A program made the translations under genes and the position numbers. This document shows, one piece after another, positions 25,834-33,260 of a DNA stretch of 33,260 bases. Under the pieces are notes generated by a model, which saw nothing but the letters and a program-made list of their open reading frames with translations, ran no database searches and had not been told where the DNA came from. Each line of letters opens with the position of its first letter. The first letter of the stretch is position 1. The stretch spans positions 1 through 33,260 of the forward strand of contig CAJAYO010000090.1 of assembly GCA_903948415.1 (NCBI GenBank). Direction: 5' to 3'. The DNA is from an uncultured Opitutia bacterium. GTDB lineage: Bacteria; Verrucomicrobiota; Verrucomicrobiia; Opitutales; Opitutaceae.

Positions 25834-27906
25834 ATGTCCAAGGGTTTCGCCTCCAACTACCGCATCGTCCTCCTTTCGGTGGTGCTGTTCGGCTGCTTTG
25901 GCGGCATCGGGGTGCGCCTGGTCTGGCTGCACGTGATCAACCGCGACGAACTCGTGGGTAGTATCGCGAAGACGCGCCGGCAGCTGATTGTGGAGAAATC
26001 CCGCCGCGGCGACATCTTCGATGCGCGCGGGGCGCGGCTGGCGACGAGCCGTTCGGTGCTCCAGCTCGGCGTCGATCCGCAGTCGCTGCGCAAGGAGGAC
26101 GAGAAAAAATGGCCGCAACTCGCCGCCCTCATCGGTCTGCCCGAGCCGGAGCTGCGCCGCATCTTTACCACCAAGTTCCGGGCGTCCGCGGCCGCGACGG
26201 CCCCCGCCACACCGGCGTCGGCGACCGTGCCGTCCGCGCCGTCCACGGGCCTGGTGTTCAATCTGAACCGGCCGCCAACCGGGTCCGCCGGAGCGCCCGC
26301 GCCGGCCTACTCCGCGGCCGTCGCCACCGCGCTCGAGGCCGAGTCCGGCGAGTCGGCACCGGCGCCCGCTTTCTCCGTCACCGTGTCCGCCGCCGACGAC
26401 ACGGAGTTCGACGCCGAGCCCGACGCGAACGGCCGCCGCAAAATCCAGTGGGCGAAGCTGGCCGACGAAATCTCCGAGGCCACCTACGACGAGGTGAAGA
26501 AGCTCGGCATCAAGGGCGTCTATTCGACGGGCAGCTTCCGCCGCGCGTATCCGCACAACCAGCTCGGGTCCCACGTCCTCGGCTTTGTCGACCGCACCCA
26601 GCAACCCGTCGCCGGCATCGAGCGCTTCGCCGATTTCTATTTGCGCGGCCAGGACGGCTGGCGCGAGGGCGAGCGCGACGGCCGGGCGAAAGAGCTTCCG
26701 CAGTTCAGCACGCGCTCGGTCGATCGCGTGGACGGCTACGGCGTCACCCTTTCCCTCGACACCCACGTCCAGAACATCGTCGAACACGAACTCGCGATCA
26801 TCGCGGAGAAATACCGTCCGTTGAAAGCGTCCATCGTGGTGAGCGATGCCCGCGACGGCTTCATTCTGGGATTGGGCAACTATCCGAGTTTCAATCCCAA
26901 CGAGTACAACAAGGTGCCGGCCGACCAGTTGGCCCGGCTGAAGAACATCGCCGTCGCCGACGTCTATGAGCCCGGTTCGGTCTTCAAAATCGTGGCCGCG
27001 GCCGCCGCGCTCGACCAGGGGCTGGTGACGCCGGACAGCCTGTTCGACTGCTCGATCACCAAGATCGACTACCGCAACAAAGTGCGCGGGTTGCCCGGCG
27101 AGGACCACCATTTCGACCATCCGTTGTCCGTCGCCGAAATTATCTCGCACTCGAGCAACCGCGGCGCGGCCCAACTCGCGATGAAGCTCGGCGAGCAGCG
27201 CTTTTACGACTACGCCCGCGCCTTCGGCTTCGGCCGGCGGACCGGCTTCCCCGGCGGGCGCGAGGAGCCCGGGATCATGCACACGCCCAAGCGCTGGGAC
27301 GACCTGACGATCACGCGCATGCCGATGGGGCAGAGCGTCGCCGTCACGGTGCTGCAGATGCACCAGGCGATGGGCGTCATTGCGAGCGGCGGTGTGCTGC
27401 TCGAGCCGCAGATCATCCGGGATGTCCGCGATCACGCGGGCGTGCCGGTCTACCGTTTTGAACGCGCCGAAACGCGCCGCGTCATCTCCGAGCCCACGGC
27501 GCGCACGATGGCGCGGCTGTTGGCGGGTTGTGCGATGGTGGGTGGTACGGCGCCCGAGGCGGCCATTCCCGGCTACGAAGTCGCGGGCAAAACGGGCACG
27601 ACGCAAAAATACCTGCCCGAGGTCATGCCCAGCGGAAAAATCAAGCTCATGCCCTCGCGCAAACACCATGTGGCCTCTTTCGTCGGCTTCTTCCCCGCGA
27701 GCCGGCCGCAGATCGTGATCTCCGTGATCATCGACGATGCCGACGCCGCCTGCCCCGGCGGGGTCGCCTACGGCGGCAAAGTCGCCGCGCCTTCGTTCCG
27801 CCGCATCGGCGAACAGCTCATCCCCCTTCTCGACCGCAGCGCCGCCAACGGCGCCACGGCCGCCTCTTCCGTCAAACTCGTCGCCATGCAAGGAGCCCGC
27901 CCGTGA
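25834..27906 (+). CDS. ftsI: class B penicillin-binding protein, FtsI-type peptidoglycan transpeptidase
   Basis: RRGDIFDARGARLATS; active site PGSVFKIVAAAAALDQG (SxxK), SSN motif ISHSSNRGAAQLA, KTG motif VAGKTGTTQKY. Confidence 0.92.
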   Translation: MSKGFASNYRIVLLSVVLFGCFGGIGVRLVWLHVINRDELVGSIAKTRRQLIVEKSRRGDIFDARGARLATSRSVLQLGVDPQSLRKEDEKKWPQLAALIGLPEPELRRIFTTKFRASAAATAPATPASATVPSAPSTGLVFNLNRPPTGSAGAPAPAYSAAVATALEAESGESAPAPAFSVTVSAADDTEFDAEPDANGRRKIQWAKLADEISEATYDEVKKLGIKGVYSTGSFRRAYPHNQLGSHVLGFVDRTQQPVAGIERFADFYLRGQDGWREGERDGRAKELPQFSTRSVDRVDGYGVTLSLDTHVQNIVEHELAIIAEKYRPLKASIVVSDARDGFILGLGNYPSFNPNEYNKVPADQLARLKNIAVADVYEPGSVFKIVAAAAALDQGLVTPDSLFDCSITKIDYRNKVRGLPGEDHHFDHPLSVAEIISHSSNRGAAQLAMKLGEQRFYDYARAFGFGRRTGFPGGREEPGIMHTPKRWDDLTITRMPMGQSVAVTVLQMHQAMGVIASGGVLLEPQIIRDVRDHAGVPVYRFERAETRRVISEPTARTMARLLAGCAMVGGTAPEAAIPGYEVAGKTGTTQKYLPEVMPSGKIKLMPSRKHHVASFVGFFPASRPQIVISVIIDDADAACPGGVAYGGKVAAPSFRRIGEQLIPLLDRSAANGATAASSVKLVAMQGARP

Positions 27907-29498
27907 TCGGCTATCTCACTCAAAATTACTCGCTCATTCACGCGTTCCAGCCGCGCCCCGCGCGCCGCTCCCGCAGTGAAACGCTCGCCCTCAACCGGGT
28001 CTTCAAACTGGCGCCGAAACTCTCGGACTACTTTCGCGACGGCGAGATTCTCGCGGTGAAGGGTGAGCCCGACCGCCCGATCTCGGGTCTCGCCGTCGAC
28101 AGCCGCCGCGTCGTTCCGGGGAATTTGTTCTTCGCGCTCCCGGGCCGCCACGCCGACGGCGCGACCTTCATCGACGAAGCGGTGAGCCGCGGAGCCGTCG
28201 CCATCGTCGTCCAGAAGATGCCGTCGTTCCCGCCGGCCAAAGTCACGTTCATCCGCGTGGCCGACACCCGCAAGACCCTCGCGCTCGTCGCGCAGCGCTA
28301 TTACAAATTTCCCGACCGCGACATGACCGTGATCGGGGTGACGGGCACGAACGGAAAGACCACCGTCGCGCACCTGCTCAAGCATCTGCTCAACGGCGAC
28401 CAGCGCGTCGGCCTGCTCGGCACGATCAGCTACGACCTCGGCGCCCGCACCGTGCCGTCGTATCGCACGACGCCCGAGGCGCTCGACGTCTACGGCCTGA
28501 TGGCGCAGATGCGCGACAACGGCTGCAAGCACGCGGTGATGGAGGTCAGCTCGCACGGCATCGACCAGCAGCGCGTGCACGGCCTCCACTTTGGCGCCGC
28601 CGTGTTCACCAACCTGACGAGCGACCACCTCGACTACCACCAGACCCTGGCGGCTTACTTCGAAGTCAAGTCGCGCCTCTTCACCGGCGGCACCGGCAAC
28701 GAACCGAAGGTCGCCGTGGTCAACCTCGACGACGCCCACGGCGAAAAGCTCGCGGCGACAATTGCCGCGGACGTGCCCCAAGCCCGGCTCGTGACGTTCG
28801 GCGAAAATCCCCTTGCGCTGGTCCGCGCCGAGCAGGTTGTGCTCAACGCCAAAAACTCGACCTTCAAGCTCGTCTGGCCGCAGGGCGAGATGCTGATCGA
28901 TTCGCCGCTGGTCGGGCGGTACAACGTGAGCAATCTGCTCGCCGCGATCGCCACCGCCTGGGGCCTCGGCCGGGATCCGGTCGTGTTTCTCGCCAAGCTC
29001 CGCGCCTTCAAGGGCGTGCCCGGGCGCATGGAGCGGATCGACGAAGGCCAGCCGTTTAACGTGCTCGTGGATTATGCGCACACCGACGACGCGCTCCGCA
29101 ACGCTCTCGGCATGCTCCGCGCCATCACGCCCGGCAAGGTACACGTGGTGTTCGGCTGCGGCGGCCACCGCGACCGCACCAAGCGGCCGCTCATGGTCCG
29201 CGCCGTGCAGGACACAGCCGACCACGCCTACGCGACCGCCGACAACCCCCGCACCGAATCCCTCGGGCAGATTTTCGATGACATGAAAGCGGGCGTCACC
29301 GCGCCCGAACGGATCGCGTGGATCGACGACCGCCGGCGCGCGATCAGCGCCGCGCTCGACGCGTGCCAACCGGGCGACTGCCTCCTCATCGCCGGCAAGG
29401 GCCACGAAATCGTGCAGGAGTACGCCGACACCGTGTTTCCGTTCGACGATCGTCAGGTCGCCCGCGAACTCCTCGCCAGCAAGGCACTCAAGAGCTAA
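27903..29498 (+). CDS. murE: UDP-N-acetylmuramoyl-L-alanyl-D-glutamate--2,6-diaminopimelate ligase
   Basis: VIGVTGTNGKTTVAHLLKHLL, TTPEALDVYGLMAQM, MEVSSHGIDQQRVHGLHF, and meso-DAP-type DNPR motif ATADNPRTES. GTG start overlaps the ftsI stop. Confidence 0.94.
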   Translation: MIGYLTQNYSLIHAFQPRPARRSRSETLALNRVFKLAPKLSDYFRDGEILAVKGEPDRPISGLAVDSRRVVPGNLFFALPGRHADGATFIDEAVSRGAVAIVVQKMPSFPPAKVTFIRVADTRKTLALVAQRYYKFPDRDMTVIGVTGTNGKTTVAHLLKHLLNGDQRVGLLGTISYDLGARTVPSYRTTPEALDVYGLMAQMRDNGCKHAVMEVSSHGIDQQRVHGLHFGAAVFTNLTSDHLDYHQTLAAYFEVKSRLFTGGTGNEPKVAVVNLDDAHGEKLAATIAADVPQARLVTFGENPLALVRAEQVVLNAKNSTFKLVWPQGEMLIDSPLVGRYNVSNLLAAIATAWGLGRDPVVFLAKLRAFKGVPGRMERIDEGQPFNVLVDYAHTDDALRNALGMLRAITPGKVHVVFGCGGHRDRTKRPLMVRAVQDTADHAYATADNPRTESLGQIFDDMKAGVTAPERIAWIDDRRRAISAALDACQPGDCLLIAGKGHEIVQEYADTVFPFDDRQVARELLASKALKS

Positions 29499-30899
29499 AT
29501 GCCCGCGTTCGCCCCAGACACTCTTGCGCAATGGACCGGCGGTCGCTGGACGGCGACACCGGGTGAGCCGCTGACGGGCTTCGCCATCGACACCCGCGCC
29601 ATGCGGGCCGGCCAAGTGTTTGTGGCGTTGAAAACCGACCAACGCGACGGCCATGAATTTCTCGCCGCCGCGCACGCCGCCGGCGCCGGCGCCGCCCTGG
29701 TCGCGGCGCCCGACGCCGCCGTGGCGCTGCCGCAACTCGTGGTCGCCGACCCGCTCGCGGCGTTTCAGGCCATCGCCCGCGCCCACCGCCGATTGTTCCG
29801 TCGCCCGGTCGTCGGCATCTCCGGCAGCGCGGGCAAAACGTCCACGAAGAATCTTCTCGCCCTGCTGCTCGGCGGCGACGCGGGCGGGGTCCTCGCGACC
29901 GAGGGCAATCTCAACAACCACCTCGGAGTGCCGCTCACGCTCACGCGGCTCGACCCGGCGACGCATGCGTTTGCGGTGATTGAGGCCGGCATCAGTGCGC
30001 CGGGCGAGATGCGTCCGCTGGCGGACATGATCGAGCCCGACGTTGCGCTGATCACGCTCATCGCCCCCGCGCACACGCAAGCCCTCGGCGGGATCGACGG
30101 CGTGGCGCGCGAGAAAGCGGTTCTTCCCGCGGCGACCCGCGCGGCCGGCGTGGCGATTTTCCCGCAGCAGGCGGCCGAGTTCGCCGCCTTCCGCGAACTC
30201 GATGTGCCCACGATGGTCGTCGAGCCGGCCACGGTGATCCGCCCGGCGGAGCCGCCGAAGGAGAAGGTGTATTTCGCCGTCACGCAACGCGGCGACTCGA
30301 CCGGGATCGCACTCGCCTACGGTCCGCCGCCGCCGCTCGGGTTCACGGTGCGGCGCGTCACCGACGGCATGGCGCAAAACGCCGCGCTCGCGCTCTGCGC
30401 CGCGCTCTGGCTCGGGGTGCCGCGCGAGACCATCCAGGCCCGGCTCGCTGGCTGGCAGCCCGCGAAGCTGCGCGGCGAGATCCGTCGCGAGGACGGCCGG
30501 CTCCTTTATCTCGACTGTTACAACGCGAATCCCGCCTCGATGGCGGACGCGCTCGCGACGTTCGTGGCCATCGCGCCGGCGGACGAACCGCGGCTCTACG
30601 TGATCGGATGCATGGAGGAACTCGGCCCCGAGGCGCCGGCCCACCATCGCCAACTCGGCCGCCGGCTGCCCCTCCGGGAGTGCGACCGTCTGTTTGTCGT
30701 CGGGACCTTTGCCCATGAAGTCTGCGCGGGCGTGCTCGATCAGGGCGATTTCTCGCGCCAAATCCAGATGTTCACGTCGCTGGAGCCGGTCGCCGCGTTT
30801 CTCGCGGAGTGGCGCGGGCCGGTCTTCCTGAAAGGCAGCCGCCGCTACCGTCTCGAAAGGGTCCTCGAGGGCCAAACCTCGCTTCCGCTGCCATGCTGA
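29499..30899 (+). CDS. murF: UDP-N-acetylmuramoyl-tripeptide--D-alanyl-D-alanine ligase
   Basis: VVGISGSAGKTSTKNLLALLL, VIEAGISAPGEMRPLADMIEPDVALIT, YLDCYNANPASMADALATF; position after murE. Confidence 0.93.
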   Translation: MPAFAPDTLAQWTGGRWTATPGEPLTGFAIDTRAMRAGQVFVALKTDQRDGHEFLAAAHAAGAGAALVAAPDAAVALPQLVVADPLAAFQAIARAHRRLFRRPVVGISGSAGKTSTKNLLALLLGGDAGGVLATEGNLNNHLGVPLTLTRLDPATHAFAVIEAGISAPGEMRPLADMIEPDVALITLIAPAHTQALGGIDGVAREKAVLPAATRAAGVAIFPQQAAEFAAFRELDVPTMVVEPATVIRPAEPPKEKVYFAVTQRGDSTGIALAYGPPPPLGFTVRRVTDGMAQNAALALCAALWLGVPRETIQARLAGWQPAKLRGEIRREDGRLLYLDCYNANPASMADALATFVAIAPADEPRLYVIGCMEELGPEAPAHHRQLGRRLPLRECDRLFVVGTFAHEVCAGVLDQGDFSRQIQMFTSLEPVAAFLAEWRGPVFLKGSRRYRLERVLEGQTSLPLPC

Positions 30900-32020
30900 G
30901 CTACCTCGCAGACTACGAAAGTTTCTTCGGCCCGCTGCGCGTGTTCCGCTCGCAGACGTTTCGCACCGTGGGCGCCGCCGTGACCGCGGCGATGATCGGT
31001 TTTCTGATCGGCCCCTGGCTGATTGCGAAGCTGCGTAAACTGAAATTTGGGCAGACCTACGACGACGACCGCACCGGCGATCTCGCGCAGCGTTTCGACA
31101 AGAAGAACACGCCGACGATGGGCGGGCTCCTGATTTTTGGGGCGGTGTTTTTCAGCTCGTTTCTCTGGGCGGCGCCGAAAATCTGGGTCTTCGTCGCGCT
31201 CTTCGTCTACACGGCGCTGACCGCGGTGGGCTTCCGCGACGACTGGCTCAAGGTGGTGCACAAAAACCGCCACGGCATCTCGTCCCGGGAGAAAATTTTC
31301 TGGCAGACGCTGGTCACCATCATCGCGCTGGCCGTGTTGCTCTGGCATCCGGCGAGCACGGACAAAATCCGCGAACTGTGGGTGCCGTTTGTGAAGCATC
31401 CGGTGCTCACGTTTTCCGGTGTGCTCGGACTGCCGGCGCTGTTCATTTTCATCTATCTCTGGCTCGTCGGCTTCAGCAACGCGATCAACCTGACCGACGG
31501 GCTCGACGGTCTCGCGATCGGTTGCACCATTTCCGTGACGCTCGTCTATGGCATTCTCGCCTACATCGCGGGCAACGTCATCCTCTCGGAGTATTTGCTG
31601 GTGCCCTACGTGGCGGGTGCGGGCGAACTCACCGTCGTGTGCGGCGCCCTCGTCGGCGCGGGCCTCGCGTTTCTGTGGTATAACTCGTATCCGGCCGAAC
31701 TCTTCATGGGCGACACCGGCTCGCTCGCGCTCGGCGGCCTGATCGGGATCATGGCCTTCATGGTGCAGCAGCCGCTCACGCTCGTGATCGTCGGCGGCGT
31801 GTTCGTCTGGGAAGCGGTGTCGGTCATCATCCAGGTCGGGGTGTTCAAATACACGAAACGCCGCAGCCCGACCGGGGAGGGGCGGCGATTCTTCCTGATG
31901 GCACCGATCCACCACCATTTTCAAAAACGGGGCTGGCCCGAGACGAAGGTGGTCCTCCGTTTTTGGGTCCTGTCGCTCATCTGCGCGCTCGCCGGCCTCG
32001 GCACGCTGAAACTCCGCTGA
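30893..32020 (+). CDS. mraY: phospho-N-acetylmuramoyl-pentapeptide-transferase
   Basis: DKKNTPTMGGLLI, NAINLTDGLDGLAIG, FMGDTGSLALGGLIG, APIHHHFQKRGWPETKVVLRFW. ATG at 30893 overlaps the murF stop. Confidence 0.96.
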   Translation: MLSYLADYESFFGPLRVFRSQTFRTVGAAVTAAMIGFLIGPWLIAKLRKLKFGQTYDDDRTGDLAQRFDKKNTPTMGGLLIFGAVFFSSFLWAAPKIWVFVALFVYTALTAVGFRDDWLKVVHKNRHGISSREKIFWQTLVTIIALAVLLWHPASTDKIRELWVPFVKHPVLTFSGVLGLPALFIFIYLWLVGFSNAINLTDGLDGLAIGCTISVTLVYGILAYIAGNVILSEYLLVPYVAGAGELTVVCGALVGAGLAFLWYNSYPAELFMGDTGSLALGGLIGIMAFMVQQPLTLVIVGGVFVWEAVSVIIQVGVFKYTKRRSPTGEGRRFFLMAPIHHHFQKRGWPETKVVLRFWVLSLICALAGLGTLKLR

Positions 32021-32135
32021 GCCATGAACCCGCCCGACCACCCGGCCGCCCGCCACCGATCCGCGGTGCGGCGGTCCCCAGTTTGAAGTAGCTATCACGC
32101 TCACAAATCTACAGAAAACAGCCAATAATCCTCCT

Positions 32136-33053
32136 ATGAAAATCCTCAAAATTTTCGGCATCGTCGTGGGCATCCACGTGTTCGCCCTCGTCCTCATTTT
32201 TGCGAATCCGGGCTGCAGTTCGTCCACCAGGCCCGCGCCGGCTCCGACGGACACCGTGGCGAAGTCCGAACCTGCGCCCGCCATCAGCGTGCCGAACCTT
32301 TCCGTCGCCGCCACTCCGCCCCCGGACTTCAACCCCGACGCCCCGGCCGCCGCGGCGGCGAGCGGTGGGGTGCGCTTCACGCCCACCCGGCCCAACACGC
32401 CCGCCGCCTCGACGCTCCTCGCCGAACCGGTCAAGGACGTGACGCCGATGACCACCTACACGGTCAAATCGGGTGACAGCCTGTGGAGCATCGCGAACAA
32501 GAACAAACTGAGCTACCAGGACCTCGCCGTGGCGAACAATCTCAAGAGCAACGCCGCCCTGCAGCCCGGGCAGAAACTGATCATTCCGGGCAAATCCCCC
32601 GCGTCTGGCTCGGTGACGGCCACGGGCGGCGCGGTCGGAACGGCCGCGGCTCCCGCCGCCGCCGCCGCCGCGGCGAAACCCGCGGGCCCGACGATGAAGC
32701 ACACGGTGAAATCGGGCGAAACGCTCGGCACCATCGCCCAGAAATACGGCGTGCGGCAGCGCGATCTCGCGATCGCCAACAACATCACCGATCCGCTGAA
32801 ACTCGCCGCCGGCAAAGAGCTCACGATCCCCGGCTGGGATGCGGCCAACGGCAAGGCCGCGGCGAAGTCGCCGACCAAGTCGCCGTCGGCCGGCGCCCCG
32901 ACGCCGAAACCCGCCGCGGACACCCGGCCGCTGTTCATGACGCCGCAACTGGACCAACCCGCCCCCGTGATCGTCGCCCAACCGCCGGGCGCGCCGACGG
33001 GCGAGGTGCCGGTGATCCGCGTGGACGAAACGCCCGCGCCCAAGAAACCTTAA
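32136..33053 (+). CDS. putative lipoprotein with two LysM domains
   Basis: N-terminal hydrophobic segment ending NPGC (lipobox-like); two LysM units TYTVKSGDSLWSIANKNKLSYQDLAVANNL... and KHTVKSGETLGTIAQKYGVRQRDLAIANNI.... Confidence 0.88.
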   Translation: MKILKIFGIVVGIHVFALVLIFANPGCSSSTRPAPAPTDTVAKSEPAPAISVPNLSVAATPPPDFNPDAPAAAAASGGVRFTPTRPNTPAASTLLAEPVKDVTPMTTYTVKSGDSLWSIANKNKLSYQDLAVANNLKSNAALQPGQKLIIPGKSPASGSVTATGGAVGTAAAPAAAAAAAKPAGPTMKHTVKSGETLGTIAQKYGVRQRDLAIANNITDPLKLAAGKELTIPGWDAANGKAAAKSPTKSPSAGAPTPKPAADTRPLFMTPQLDQPAPVIVAQPPGAPTGEVPVIRVDETPAPKKP

Positions 33054-33077
33054 CCGCGCCGCCTGCCTTCGCCCGCC

Positions 33078-33260
33078 ATGGCCAGCGACCGGCCCGCCGA
33101 GACCCCTCGCGCGCGGTTCTTCCTCAAGCCCGCCACGATCATCGTCGTCTGCGCCCTTGGCCTCACAAGCCTCGGCCTGTCGATTTTGTTCAGCGCGAGC
33201 GCGTCGTTCAAAACGAAGCAGGGGGTGGAGGTGCCGTATCAGTATCTCCAGAAGCAGCTC
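33078..33260 (+). CDS. ftsW: FtsW/RodA-family peptidoglycan polymerase (5' part only; runs off the window)
   Basis: MASDRPAETPRARFFLKPATIIVVCALGLTSLGLSILFSASASFKTKQGVEVPYQYLQKQL: first TM and SAS motif of the SEDS family; downstream of mraY in a dcw cluster. Confidence 0.78.
   Translation, partial: MASDRPAETPRARFFLKPATIIVVCALGLTSLGLSILFSASASFKTKQGVEVPYQYLQKQL

Noticed and set aside
27768-30875. 1035-aa minus-strand ORF
   Set aside because: Fully antisense to murE/murF, which have diagnostic motifs; no recognisable domains.
32024-32086. 20-aa ORF MNPPDHPAARHRSAVRRSPV just after mraY, considered as a murD relic
   Set aside because: Too short and without MurD similarity; cannot be distinguished from chance.
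1-33260. Search for CRISPR arrays, tRNAs, rRNAs, transposases, prophage or toxin-antitoxin genes
   Set aside because: No supporting repeats, cloverleaf-like sequences or protein motifs were seen by eye.

Overview
High-GC, gene-dense chromosomal window. Gene order and protein style suggest Verrucomicrobia/Opitutaceae; this is inferred, not searched. From left to right it holds: (1) a membrane-anchored Mrr-like protein, truncated at the window edge, whose nuclease motif looks degenerate; (2) beta-carbonic anhydrase, EF-P (minus strand), an LpxC-FabZ fusion and LpxA; (3) a universal stress protein, then a PLP-dependent decarboxylase divergent from a LuxR-type regulator; (4) a probable pectin-use locus of PL1 lyase, Gfo/Idh/MocA oxidoreductase and TonB-dependent receptor; (5) minus-strand genes for HisI, a DUF971 protein, a GltD-like oxidoreductase, and a coupled GT39-like / GT2 / ApbE operon; (6) a minus-strand DoxX / Gfo-Idh / discoidin-like operon; (7) a plus-strand dcw cluster: mraZ, small basic ORF, rsmH, ftsL-like, ftsI-like PBP, murE, murF, mraY, LysM lipoprotein, ftsW (cut by the window end), with no murD between mraY and ftsW. 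The signals most worth follow-up are two REP/BIME-like inverted-repeat pairs (10045-10115 and 15422-15493), a perfect 10-bp inverted repeat with 63-bp centre spacing in the decarboxylase/LuxR divergent promoter, an EF-P with Asn at the normally modified tip position, the degenerate Mrr-like protein, and the non-standard dcw gene content. I saw no tRNA, rRNA, CRISPR array or transposase.
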